A DNA stretch of 64,000 bases from CAZGUX01 sp964529305. GTDB taxonomy: Bacteria; Acidobacteriota; Terriglobia; Bryobacterales; Bryobacteraceae. Within the stretch, counting starts at the first letter, position 1. The number at the start of each line of letters is the position of its first letter. Under the pieces are notes generated by a model. It was not told where the DNA came from. It worked only from the letters and a program-made list of their open reading frames with translations, and made no database searches. Location of the stretch: assembly GCA_964529305.1 (NCBI GenBank), contig CAZGUX010000257.1, positions 30,060 to 94,059 on the forward strand, given 5' to 3'. Position numbers and translations under genes: made by a program. Below, piece after piece: positions 26,195-34,170 of the stretch.

Positions 26195-26370
26195 ACAGGC
26201 TGACCGCCAGCCCTGTGAGCAATCCGGTCGACCACAATCTCACGGGCGACCGTCTGCGCCCGCTCGATCGCGTCCTGCTTCGACTCGCCATAAAGCAGGA
26301 TATTCAAATCGGCAACTTCAGCGATCCAGCGGCCGTCGACCTCACGGTCGAGCTCAATTGTGAGCTTCAT
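26191..26370 (-). CDS. Orphan HicB-like antitoxin domain protein
   Basis: 59 residues, MKLTIELDREVDGRWIAEVA then LLYGESKQDAIERAQTVARE, a minimal HicB/UPF0150 fold. It converges on the FAD oxidoreductase and the stop codons overlap by 4 bp. The gene upstream on the same strand (41 bp away) is a metallo-beta-lactamase protein, not HicA, and no HicA-sized frame lies downstream. This is the second solitary HicB-like gene in the window. Whether it regulates a remote toxin or has another role is unknown. Confidence 0.8.
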   Translation of the reverse strand: MKLTIELDREVDGRWIAEVADLNILLYGESKQDAIERAQTVAREIVVDRIAHRAGGQPV

Positions 26371-26410
26371 ACCCTCAGGTTATCAACCGCGGCATGCCGC
26401 TTTCTCGAGG

Positions 26411-27409
26411 CTACGGCCGGTATGTCTTCGAGAACTGATTGCGGCTGTTGGTGACTGTGAACTCGGCATTGCTCTTCGCCGAGACCTTGAGACCGTAGCC
26501 CTTGCAGTTCTCTTCCACGTTGGCGATCAGTTTCTCGTCGCCATTGAACTCTTTCCCTGCCGGCACGGAGAAGTGGACCTGCCACAGGTCCTGCAAGCCG
26601 GGGGACGCTTTCAACACCTGAAAAGCACCGGGGGAGCCGCCTTTGGTTGCACCGTTGTTCATCACCGCTACCCGCGGACGAATCCCGTGCACCACCGTCG
26701 CGGGTCCCGAGGCGTCCATGCCGTGGTGCGTGGTGAGATACAGATCGACATTACCCAGCAGGTTGTTGGGGCAGACCAGTTCGTTTTCCTTGTTCCACGT
26801 GAGATCGCCGAGATCGAGGAACCGGAACTTCCCAAGGGTGATCAGGACACCCACCGAGCGTGCGTTCTCCGTCTTGTCCAGCGCCTTCTCCGTCTTGCTC
26901 GCGCAGACGGGATTGGCCGCGCCGCCGCCATTGATCGCCTTCGGCAGGCGGTCGCCCGCGGCCGAAACTACCACGGCCTGGATGCCTTTGATCGGGATCC
27001 GGTCTCCCGCCTTCACCTGGATGTGCTTGCCCTTGTCCCGTGCGGACTTGTAGGCGCCAAACAGCGCGTCAGGATTCTTGCCGCTCTCGACGCTGGGTCC
27101 ATGGTCGACGAAGTGCACAATCGGGATCTTGGCCGCGATCTCCGGGACGCCGCCGATGTGGTCGAGGTGGTAGTGCGTGGCGACGAAGTAGTCGATCCGC
27201 TTGAGGCCGACCTGTTTGGCGGCGTCGGCGATGCGGGAAGAATCCCGGCCGTTGAATCCCGGCCATCCGGCATCGACCAGCATGGATTCGCCGGAAGGAG
27301 ACACGATCAGGGTCGCCTGCCCGCCCTCCACGTCGATGAAATACAGATCGAGGGTCCTCGCGCCGAAAGACAGGGCGCAGAACACGAAACCAAGTAACCA
27401 CGAACGCAT
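26411..27409 (-). CDS. Exported metallo-beta-lactamase-fold hydrolase (ComEC-like domain)
   Basis: 332 residues with a signal peptide (WLLGFVFCALSFGARTLD). The metallo-beta-lactamase fold is shown by LDLYFIDVEGGQATLIVSP, MLVDAGWPG and the metal-binding motif ATHYHLDHIGG, followed by FRFLDLGDL and YLTTHHGMDASG. The arrangement matches stand-alone hydrolases related to the C-terminal domain of ComEC. Secreted acidobacterial versions are common but their substrate is unknown. It is upstream of, and on the same strand as, the orphan HicB-like gene. Confidence 0.88.
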   Translation of the reverse strand: MRSWLLGFVFCALSFGARTLDLYFIDVEGGQATLIVSPSGESMLVDAGWPGFNGRDSSRIADAAKQVGLKRIDYFVATHYHLDHIGGVPEIAAKIPIVHFVDHGPSVESGKNPDALFGAYKSARDKGKHIQVKAGDRIPIKGIQAVVVSAAGDRLPKAINGGGAANPVCASKTEKALDKTENARSVGVLITLGKFRFLDLGDLTWNKENELVCPNNLLGNVDLYLTTHHGMDASGPATVVHGIRPRVAVMNNGATKGGSPGAFQVLKASPGLQDLWQVHFSVPAGKEFNGDEKLIANVEENCKGYGLKVSAKSNAEFTVTNSRNQFSKTYRP

Positions 27410-27714
27410 GGCCGTAGGCTATCACAAGGGGTTGGAGCGGGCGGGGAGGACCGCTCGGACGCTCGCGGCACGGATGAGAACGTGTGCGGAAATTGGGAAC
27501 AGCGACCTCTCCCTAATGCGTGGGGTTGTTTCCTCTGAGCCGCGACTCTTCCGGGCCGCGACCATCATGGGAGCGGTCGTTGTTCCCGATTTCCGCTTTC
27601 CAGCCGTCGGCTCCAGCGCTCAGTTCTGTCCGAGCGGCCTGTCGGCGGCTCGCCAATCACGATATCCTGATTCTTCGGGCCTGGGTTCAAACCAGATCAG
27701 CAAAGGAGTCCGTG
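27410..27714. other. Intergenic region with dispersed repeat
   Basis: About 305 bp between two divergent genes. Apart from a repeat copy at 27551-27590 it holds no recognised gene. The sequence AAAGGAG at 27701-27707 is the ribosome binding site for the aldo/keto reductase. Confidence 0.5.
27552..27590. repeat. Dispersed repeat, copy 1 (GCCGCGACC-type)
   Basis: The core GCCGCGACCATCATGGGAG, then CGGTCG..TTCCCGA, recurs with small changes at 28632-28669 on the other side of the aldo/keto reductase gene. Similar 'GCCGCGACCGTCAGGGAGCGG' repeats are remembered from Solibacter-type genomes, but that needs a genome search. Confidence 0.55.
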
Positions 27715-28602
27715 ATGTCCCGTTTTTCCAGACGTGATTTTCTGAAGGGCGCCGCCGTGTCGGCGGGAACTCTCGCCGTGGGCGGGTCCATCGCTCACGC
27801 CGCGAAGAAGAGCGCGACCGATTGGGTGACGCTCGGCAACTCCGGCGTCAAGGTAACCCGGCTCGCCTTCGGCACCGGCACCTTCGGCGGAAAAGTGCAG
27901 CGCGATCTCGGTCAGGAGCAGTTCACGCGCCTGGTCCGCCACGCCTACGACCGCGGCATCCGATTCTTCGAGACCGCCGACGCCTACGACCAGATGCATG
28001 AAATGCTGGCCGAAGCCTTGAAAGGCATTCCGCGCGACACGTACCGCCTGATGACCAAGTTCCGCTGGCGCGAGTCCGACAATGCGCAGGCGACCATCGA
28101 CCGGTTCCGCAAGGAACTCAACTCGGAGTACTTCGACATCCTGCTGATTCACTGCGTGCGGACCGCGGGTTGGACGGAGGAGTTGAAGCGCCTGCGCGAC
28201 CAGTTCTCCGAGGTCAAGCACCAGAAGATCATCCTGGCGCACGGCGCCTCGTGTCACGGCATCCTGCCCTTGCGGGCGTTCCCCGACAACCGGTGGCTGG
28301 ATGTAGCGCTCTTGAGGGTCAACCACAACGGAACCCGCATGGACAACCTCCAAGGCGATGACAAAGGAAATGGCTTGGTGCCCGAAGTCATCAGCCACAT
28401 CAAAAAGGTCCATGGACAAGGCACCGGCGTCATCGGCATGAAGATCATGGGCGAGGGCGCGTTCCGGTCTCCCGAAGTGCGGGACGAATCGATCCGGTTT
28501 GTCACGAGACTCGGCGCGGTGGACTCGATGACGATCGGCTACAAGTCCCCGGCCGAGATCGACGAGGCGATCGAGCGCTTGAACCGGCACCTGAACGCCT
28601 AA
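27715..28602 (+). CDS. Tat-exported aldo/keto reductase
   Basis: 295 residues starting at ATG 27715, preceded by AAAGGAG. A twin-arginine signal (RFSRRDFLKGAAVSAGTLAV) directs a folded protein to the periplasm. The mature part is an aldo/keto reductase TIM barrel: VTLGNSGVKVTRLAFGTGTF, the catalytic-tetrad region RFFETADAYD (Asp and Tyr), TKFRWRES (Lys), ILLIHCVRTAG (His), and a C-terminal cofactor-binding region. Tat-exported members of this family are frequent in Acidobacteria and are inferred to act on sugars. Flanked by two copies of a dispersed repeat. No partner genes are obvious. Confidence 0.88.
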   Translation: MSRFSRRDFLKGAAVSAGTLAVGGSIAHAAKKSATDWVTLGNSGVKVTRLAFGTGTFGGKVQRDLGQEQFTRLVRHAYDRGIRFFETADAYDQMHEMLAEALKGIPRDTYRLMTKFRWRESDNAQATIDRFRKELNSEYFDILLIHCVRTAGWTEELKRLRDQFSEVKHQKIILAHGASCHGILPLRAFPDNRWLDVALLRVNHNGTRMDNLQGDDKGNGLVPEVISHIKKVHGQGTGVIGMKIMGEGAFRSPEVRDESIRFVTRLGAVDSMTIGYKSPAEIDEAIERLNRHLNA

Positions 28603-28631
28603 ACCGAATCCGAGCCACGCCCAAGCTACTG

Positions 28632-28669
28632 AGCCGCGACCGTCAGGGAGCGGTGGCGCCTGTCCCCGA
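28632..28669. repeat. Dispersed repeat, copy 2 (GCCGCGACC-type)
   Basis: GCCGCGACCGTCAGGGAGCG followed by GTGGCGCCTGTCCCCGA, the second copy of the repeat seen at 27552-27590. It lies 30 bp after the aldo/keto reductase stop codon. The two copies are in the same orientation. Confidence 0.55.
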
Positions 28670-28740
28670 GTTATTTCACAGCCGCTCCCGATCGGCTTCT
28701 TTGTTCCCTCGCACAAGCGCCCACGCCCCTGCGTTCGTCC

Positions 28741-30534
28741 CTACCTCAGCCTCTCGTTCAACTCCCGAATCGCCTTCACGTCGAACTTCGGCTTGCGGTC
28801 GTACGTCATCAACCCATTCACCTCCTGCTCGACGTCCGTGATCTGCGTATAGCAGATCCCCATGAACGCGGGGATTCGGGCGATCGCGTCGTAGAGGCTG
28901 CCTAGCCTCGCGAAAGCCGCCTCCGGCGTTTTCTCCACGCCCGAGTATCCCCACGATTCCGGCGGCGCCTGCGCTCCCGGCGGAATGTAGGCAATGCCGC
29001 CGAACTCGCTCAGGAAGATCGGCGAGCCGTTGTACCGGAACCCGGGCGCGAGAATGCCGCGGGCATTGTTGGGCACTGAGTAGCCCGGTTTGCCCAGGTC
29101 CTTGTACTTGCCGTACAGAAGAGATCCGTCCCGCGCATAGTCGTGAATGCCGAACAGGTCGGTCATGTTCGTGTGCTGCCAGCCGTCGTTGTCGATCACG
29201 AAGCGAGACGGGTCGAGCGAGCGCGTCAGCGAATACAGGGCCTGCAGGTGCGCTGGTTGCGCCGGGTCGGCAAGATTGTCCACGCCCCAGCTTTCATTGA
29301 TGGGCACCCACATGATCACCGAGGGGTGATTGTAGTCGCGCGCTACAGCCTCCATCCATTCGCGGCTGAACTTCTGCGCGTAGACAGCATCGTACAGGTA
29401 CGCATTCGCGATCTCGCCCGACACCAGGAATCCCATCTGGTCGGCCCAGTAAAGGAAGCGCGGATCTTCCACCTTCTGGTGTTTGCGCGCGCCGTTGAAG
29501 CCCATCTCCTTCGTCAGCCGAATGTCGTACCGGATGGCTTCGTCCGAGGGCGGGGTGATCGTGCTCTCCGGCCAGTAGCCCTGGTCGAGCACGAACTTCA
29601 GATACAGGGGACGCCCGTTCAGCGTCACGCGCCCGTTCTCGAGCGCCACGTGCCGGAAGCCGAAGTACGAGTGCACGCGGTCCAGAGTGCGGCCCGCTCG
29701 GCGGAGTTCGATCGTCAGGTCGTACAGATTCGGCGACGCCGGTGACCACAATTCCGGCGACTTCACGAACACCGCGTTGGCGGCTCGTGAGCCCTGCACG
29801 CGCGCCACGGACGAGGCGGCTGCCTGGCCCTTCCACTTCGCCGTCGCGTGAAACTCCAGGCCGTCCGCGGGTCTGTTTACCTGAGCCTCCAACCGGACGG
29901 TGCCGTCGTTCGAAGGAGTCACCCGCATGTGGTCGAAGTAGCTCTCGCCGGCTGCTTCCAGCCACACGGTTTGCCAGATCCCGGTGGTGCGCGTGTAGAA
30001 GATCCCACGCGACTTGGGTTCCCAGTATTGCTTGCCGCGCGGCTGATAGCGGTCGGTGGGTTGATCCTCCGCGCGCACCGTCAACGTGTTGCCGCCTGGC
30101 TTCAGCAACGGCGTGATGTCGAAAGCGAAGGGGACGCTCCCGCCTTCGTGCTCCCCGGCTTTCTGGCCGTTCACCCACACCGTCGCGTGATAGTCGACCG
30201 CGCCAAACTTGAGCACGACGCGCTTCCCCTTCCAGTCCGCCGGAATCGCGAACGAACGGCGATACCAGACGTAGGGGTGGAAAGAGGTGTCGGCAATGCC
30301 GGAGAGCCGTGTCTCAAACGCGAAGGGAACCGTAATGCCCCGCGAAAACGGCCGGCCGGAGGCAGCCCAGTTCTCGTCCAGGCCGCGATTGGCGTCATCG
30401 AACTCGAATTCCCATCGGCCGTTGAGCGTCAGCCACGGTTCGCGCTGGAACTGAGGCTGGGGATGTTCCGGGCGGGGAACCGGCTGAGCGGAGAGAAGAG
30501 TGCAGAATAGAAAGGCAGAAGATAAGGTCCGCAT
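28741..30534 (-). CDS. Glycoside hydrolase family 2 enzyme
   Basis: 597 residues with a signal peptide (LSSAFLFCTLLSAQPVP). Domain order follows GH2: a jelly-roll sugar-binding domain (about 30-200: LNGRWEFEFDDANRGLDENW, VWVNGQKAGEHEGGSVPFAF), an immunoglobulin-like domain (about 200-300: WSPASPNLYDLTIEL, SYFGFRHVAL), and the catalytic TIM barrel with the acid/base in VIMWVPINESWG and the nucleophile in PIFLSEFGGIAY. Family members are beta-galactosidases, beta-glucuronidases or beta-mannosidases; specificity cannot be assigned. Probably periplasmic, scavenging oligosaccharides. Transcribed alone. Confidence 0.9.
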   Translation of the reverse strand: MRTLSSAFLFCTLLSAQPVPRPEHPQPQFQREPWLTLNGRWEFEFDDANRGLDENWAASGRPFSRGITVPFAFETRLSGIADTSFHPYVWYRRSFAIPADWKGKRVVLKFGAVDYHATVWVNGQKAGEHEGGSVPFAFDITPLLKPGGNTLTVRAEDQPTDRYQPRGKQYWEPKSRGIFYTRTTGIWQTVWLEAAGESYFDHMRVTPSNDGTVRLEAQVNRPADGLEFHATAKWKGQAAASSVARVQGSRAANAVFVKSPELWSPASPNLYDLTIELRRAGRTLDRVHSYFGFRHVALENGRVTLNGRPLYLKFVLDQGYWPESTITPPSDEAIRYDIRLTKEMGFNGARKHQKVEDPRFLYWADQMGFLVSGEIANAYLYDAVYAQKFSREWMEAVARDYNHPSVIMWVPINESWGVDNLADPAQPAHLQALYSLTRSLDPSRFVIDNDGWQHTNMTDLFGIHDYARDGSLLYGKYKDLGKPGYSVPNNARGILAPGFRYNGSPIFLSEFGGIAYIPPGAQAPPESWGYSGVEKTPEAAFARLGSLYDAIARIPAFMGICYTQITDVEQEVNGLMTYDRKPKFDVKAIRELNERLR

Positions 30535-30604
30535 AAGCTCTCCTTTGACGCTACCGCAGGGCGGCCGGGTTTGCCTGTAACTATGAGAGGATCAAAAGCA
30601 GGCC

Positions 30605-31543
30605 GTGCCTCCCCTGTCCGCACACCTCTGTGAACCCCACACGATTGCCTCGCTGCGCGAGCAGTTTCGATCCAACCCGCCGTTTCCGCATGTCGTGTTC
30701 GACGGGTTGCTGGAACCGGCCTTTTGCCAGGCGCTCCAGCGGGAATTCCCCGCCTACGACGCAGCGTCGGCGCGCAATGAACTCGGGCGGACCGGCGGAA
30801 AGGCCGTGTTTCCGGAAGTGAACGAGTTAGGTCCGGCCTATCGGCGGTTCGATCAACTCATCCAGTCCCCGGAATTCCTGGAATGGCTGGGACGCGTTAC
30901 CGGCTTCGAGGGGCTTGAATACGATCCTGCCTACGTCGGCGGCGGCGCGCACCTCAACCTCAACGGCCAGGACCTGGACCTGCACGTCGACTTCAACTAC
31001 CACCCTACCACCAGGCATCACCGCCGGCTGAACCTCATCCTGTTCCTCAACGAACACTGGGAGCAAACCTGGGGCGGTTGCCTGGAACTCCACCGCAATC
31101 CCAAGCGGCCGGAGGAAAACCAGGTGGCGCGCGTGACGCCGGCGGCCAACCGTTGTGTCATCTTCGAGACCTCGGAACGCTCCTGGCACGGCTTTGAGCG
31201 CATCGCGATGCCCGAGGAGCAGGCGCAACTGGGACGCCGTTCGCTGGCCGTTTACTTCTACACCCGGGACCGCCCGGCTGAAGAGACCGCGTCGCCGCAC
31301 GGGACCTTCTACGTGCCGCGCCCTCTGCCGGACCGGTTCATCGCCGGCCACACGCTGGACGAGCGCGACGTTCACGACCTGCAACTTCTGCTGGCGCGCC
31401 GGGATCAGCAGATCGAGCATCTCTACCAGCGGGAGATGGAGTTGTGGCGCGCTTTGGAGTCGCCGGCGGTACGGCTGGCCCAGAAACTCGCCGCTCCCGC
31501 TCGACGGGTGCGGCGTTGGCTGCGAGGAAAGAACGCCCGATAA
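30605..31543 (+). CDS. 2-oxoglutarate/Fe(II)-dependent oxygenase
   Basis: 312 residues from GTG 30605. The N-terminus (FPHVVFDGLLEPAFCQALQ) and the double-stranded beta-helix match prolyl-hydroxylase-like oxygenases: metal-binding HVDFNYHP (His and Asp), WGGCLELHRNP, and the distal His in SERSWHGFERIAMP, with Arg of LGRRSLAVYFYTRD to bind 2-oxoglutarate. The last 60 residues form a helical, Arg-rich tail (QQIEHLYQREMELWRALES). Such proteins often occur with glycosyltransferases and modify sugars or proteins, but no such gene is near. Substrate unknown. Confidence 0.88.
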   Translation: MPPLSAHLCEPHTIASLREQFRSNPPFPHVVFDGLLEPAFCQALQREFPAYDAASARNELGRTGGKAVFPEVNELGPAYRRFDQLIQSPEFLEWLGRVTGFEGLEYDPAYVGGGAHLNLNGQDLDLHVDFNYHPTTRHHRRLNLILFLNEHWEQTWGGCLELHRNPKRPEENQVARVTPAANRCVIFETSERSWHGFERIAMPEEQAQLGRRSLAVYFYTRDRPAEETASPHGTFYVPRPLPDRFIAGHTLDERDVHDLQLLLARRDQQIEHLYQREMELWRALESPAVRLAQKLAAPARRVRRWLRGKNAR

Positions 31544-31586
31544 ACTCTCGTACAAAGCGGCCTTTCGGTTCCGTCATAATGAGGAC

Positions 31587-31826
31587 ATGGTCAAGTCGGT
31601 GGAAGGAGTCTACCGCAACGGCAAAGTGGAACTCGTCGAGCCTGTCGCCGAGGCCGAAGGTTCACGAGTGATTGTGACTTGGGTACGGCCGGCCACCAGC
31701 ATCGATCTTCGCGAGAGAGGAATTGATCAGTCGCAGGCTGCCGACCTGCGCCACCGGTTGGCCTCGTTCGCCGAGGACTGGGATCGCCCGGAAATGCAGG
31801 CGTATGATGAACTGCCATCGCGGTGA
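31587..31826 (+). CDS. AF2212-type antitoxin-like protein
   Basis: 79 residues. The opening VKSVEGVYRNGKVELVEPVA and GSRVIVTWV match the AF2212-like (DUF104) antitoxin family, which adopts a short beta-domain followed by a flexible C-terminal helix. A GAGGAC ribosome binding site precedes the ATG. A PemK/MazF-like toxin normally overlaps the 3' end; here only 13 codons of one remain (31804-31845), so this antitoxin appears to have lost its partner. Confidence 0.8.
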   Translation: MVKSVEGVYRNGKVELVEPVAEAEGSRVIVTWVRPATSIDLRERGIDQSQAADLRHRLASFAEDWDRPEMQAYDELPSR

Positions 31827-31845
31827 CGTCGTACTGCTTCAATAG
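31804..31845 (+). pseudogene. Stub of a MazF/PemK-like toxin
   Basis: The frame MMNCHRGDVVLLQ overlaps the last codons of the antitoxin, the usual toxin position, and matches the start of MazF/PemK toxins (MNCQRGDVVLV.FP). It stops at TAG 31843-31845. A frame change would give FNSESPTP, similar to the next toxin residues, but homology does not continue, and a convergent gene occupies the DNA beyond. So only the N-terminal strand of the toxin survives. Confidence 0.6.
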
Positions 31846-32996
31846 CGAATCGCCAACTCCGGCGTGTCGATCCATTGCTGCCCCCGCAGCCGCGACTCCA
31901 GTCCGAACAGCAGGATCCCGGTCGCCACCAGCGTCCGCTCGATCTGCGGGTTCGGCGGCGTGCGGGTCAGCACCAGCTCTTCAAAATCGCGAACCATGAA
32001 ACTCCAGTGGTTGTGCACGTAGATCTGAATGTAGAAACACGACGACAGCGGCTTGGGATTGCCCCGTTCCCGCGCGGCAAACAGATAGTCGCGGGTCGAT
32101 CCGTCCAGGTTCAACACCACCGCCTTGAGACCGTCGCGGTAACGGACCTGGATTGCCTGCGGCGGAGTCCTGGATGCGGCGGGCGCCGGATTGATCCGCC
32201 GGGAGAGCGCCGAATCCAGCAGGTCGCGCGACCACTCGCCGCGTTCCGCGAGTTTCCACACCTCGTCGCCTTCCACGCACCGGACGGCCGCTACGCCCGA
32301 TTCTCCCCCGGACCGACGGTCCACCATCGATTGCATCAGTTCAATGGCATGGTAGGCGTGCTCTTCCAGATCGCTGAAGGAGACCGCCATTGCCTCGTCC
32401 AGTTTGACGCCTCCCGGAAGATTCAAAGGCGGCCGGCGCCAGGTCAGCGGCAGCGTCGACCCGCACATGAACGCAATCCGCATCCGCCGCACCGTGTCGT
32501 ACATCTTCACGGCGTCGGGCCACTCGTACGCGAAGTACTTGTCGTTGAACACCGGCACGACCCGCCCGTCTTGCGCGAACACGCGGGTGACCTCCTCGAA
32601 GCGTTTCCAGCGCGGATACATGAAGTTCCCGCGCGGCGTGCGCGGGTAGTCGCCGTGCTCGCCGATGATCGCGACGCCGTCCACCGCCAGTTCCTTCCCT
32701 CCCAGGCGTAGCGCTTCGGCCACCGTGGGATAGATCTTGACGCCGTACTCTTCCGCCTGTTCCCGGGCCATGTCGTTCACGGGAAACTGATCGACATAGA
32801 ACGAAGCGACCTCGACCCGGGGACGGTGACTGGCGCCGTTCAGCCGATATCCTTCCAACAGGCGCCCCATGAACACGTCGGCGTGGGAGTTCGGGAAATA
32901 CGCGTTCAGAATACAGGCGACACGGGGTTTCTTAGCCGGCGCTTCGGCGGCGGCGAGGGGAGCGCACGACGCGAGCAGAACGTCACGACGAGTCAT
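31839..32996 (-). CDS. Exported protein of unknown function
   Basis: 385 residues from ATG 32996 (a longer open frame upstream runs against two genes on the other strand and is not used). The N-terminus TRRDVLLASCAPLAAAEAPA looks like a Tat or Sec signal. The mature part begins RVACILNAYFPNSHADVFMG, contains EYGVKIYPTVAEALRLGG and VDGVAIIGEHGDYP, and ends with a beta-rich domain (YIQIYVHNHWSFMVRDFEEL). The alternation of short strands and helices in the first half resembles a Rossmann/oxidoreductase-type fold, but no cofactor motif is present. Common in Acidobacteria and Planctomycetes by memory; function unknown. Confidence 0.7.
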   Translation of the reverse strand: MTRRDVLLASCAPLAAAEAPAKKPRVACILNAYFPNSHADVFMGRLLEGYRLNGASHRPRVEVASFYVDQFPVNDMAREQAEEYGVKIYPTVAEALRLGGKELAVDGVAIIGEHGDYPRTPRGNFMYPRWKRFEEVTRVFAQDGRVVPVFNDKYFAYEWPDAVKMYDTVRRMRIAFMCGSTLPLTWRRPPLNLPGGVKLDEAMAVSFSDLEEHAYHAIELMQSMVDRRSGGESGVAAVRCVEGDEVWKLAERGEWSRDLLDSALSRRINPAPAASRTPPQAIQVRYRDGLKAVVLNLDGSTRDYLFAARERGNPKPLSSCFYIQIYVHNHWSFMVRDFEELVLTRTPPNPQIERTLVATGILLFGLESRLRGQQWIDTPELAIRY

Positions 32997-33032
32997 CAGG
33001 CCGCCAACTGTTATAGCAGAGTGCTTCCTGGT

Positions 33033-33416
33033 ATGCTGAAGCAGATGGCAAACAGCATTGTCGAAGGCGGAAAGCGCTTTCTGCTGTGGGAGTTCAGCCG
33101 CGGTTCCTGGCAGTACGACGTCATGGTGGGAGCCGTGCTGGTATTCGTGTTTCTCACTCCGCGCGAATGGTTTCGCGATCAGCCGCGGATGATCAACCCG
33201 AGCAGCATCGTAAAACTGCCCGCGGAGCGGGGGACCGAGTCTTACTGGCTCGACCAGGCGCTGCTGCCCGCCGGTTCGGAAGGTCAGATCACCGCAAAAG
33301 CCGCGGACGTCCTTGCGGCCCGGATCGGCCGGAAACCGGTGGTGCTCCATGTCCAGGCAATTCGGGACGAAGCCGAGAACGAACTCAAAGGCTACCTGGT
33401 GTTGACCCGTCCCTGA
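33033..33416 (+). CDS. Small membrane-anchored protein, unknown
   Basis: 127 residues from ATG 33033, or 123 from ATG 33045 (MANSIVEGG). One transmembrane helix, YDVMVGAVLVFVFLTP, is preceded by a basic, aromatic segment (KRFLLWEFSRGSWQ) and followed by REWFRDQPR. The rest is a small alpha/beta domain (GQITAKAADVLAARIG, VVLHVQAIRDEAENELKGYL). The block WQYDVMVG...LTPREWFRDQP is distinctive and appears to be an acidobacterial family. It precedes a LolA-like gene by 53 bp in the same direction, suggesting a shared envelope role. Confidence 0.75.
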   Translation: MLKQMANSIVEGGKRFLLWEFSRGSWQYDVMVGAVLVFVFLTPREWFRDQPRMINPSSIVKLPAERGTESYWLDQALLPAGSEGQITAKAADVLAARIGRKPVVLHVQAIRDEAENELKGYLVLTRP

Positions 33417-33469
33417 GACGGTGTACACCATCCGAAACGCGCTTCGTCGAACCAGTTGAGGGTGTTCCT

Positions 33470-34135
33470 GTGAACTTGCGCCCCGTTGCCCTGACCCTGC
33501 TCGTGATCGCATCCGGCGCCGCGGCGCCCTCCGACGCCATCCTCGCCAAGATGGATGGCGCCGCCGTCGTGTTTCGCGCCATGAGCGCCGACATCCGCAA
33601 GACGCTCCATACCCACGTCATCAACAGCGATGACACGGAAGAGGGCAAGGTGTTGGTGCGCCGCTCCAACAAGGGATTGCGCATGCTCACCGAACTCGTA
33701 AAACCGGACCCGAAGACGGCGACCTTCGAAGGCGGCAAGATTGAACTCTTCTATCCCAAGCTCAACAAGGTGGAGGAATACAACGTCGGCAAGAGCCGCG
33801 GCGTGGTGGAACAGTTCTTCCTGCTCGGATTCGGCATGCCCCGCAAGGACCTGGAGCGCGACTATCGCATCGCGGTCGCGGGCGAAGAAACCGTGGAGGG
33901 CCGAAAGACCGTCCGGTTGGAACTGACCCCCAAGTCCGAGGACCTGTTGAGGCACATCAAGAAGGCCGAGTTATGGATTGACGACGCCACCGGCTACCCG
34001 GTCCGCCAGAAGTTTTATCAGTCCGGCGGCGACTACCACGTCGTGACCTATCTCAACTTGAAAATCAATCCCGCCTTGTCGGATGCCGATCTCAAGCTGA
34101 AACTGCCCAAAGGCGTGCAACGCGAGAAGAAGTAG
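33470..34135 (+). CDS. Outer-membrane lipoprotein carrier-like (LolA-fold) protein
   Basis: 221 residues from GTG 33470. A signal peptide (LRPVALTLLVIASGAAAPSD) leads into a half-barrel resembling LolA/LppX proteins: LVRRSNKGLRMLTELVKPDP, GGKIELFYPKLNKVEEYNVG, RKTVRLELTPKSEDLL, KAELWIDDATGYPVRQKFYQ and a C-terminal DLKLKLPKGV. In LolA-type proteins this fold shuttles lipids or lipoproteins across the periplasm. The variant lacks a matching LolB nearby, so it may be one of the many LolA-like acidobacterial proteins with lipid-binding roles. Likely co-transcribed with the small membrane protein before it. Confidence 0.85.
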   Translation: MNLRPVALTLLVIASGAAAPSDAILAKMDGAAVVFRAMSADIRKTLHTHVINSDDTEEGKVLVRRSNKGLRMLTELVKPDPKTATFEGGKIELFYPKLNKVEEYNVGKSRGVVEQFFLLGFGMPRKDLERDYRIAVAGEETVEGRKTVRLELTPKSEDLLRHIKKAELWIDDATGYPVRQKFYQSGGDYHVVTYLNLKINPALSDADLKLKLPKGVQREKK

Positions 34136-34170
34136 CCGCATCATAGTAAACTGGTAGGTAGTTCTTCCCG

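Noticed and set aside
32997..33512. N-terminal extension of the exported protein at 31839-32996
   Set aside because: It would overlap two genes on the other strand, and a clear signal peptide starts at ATG 32996.
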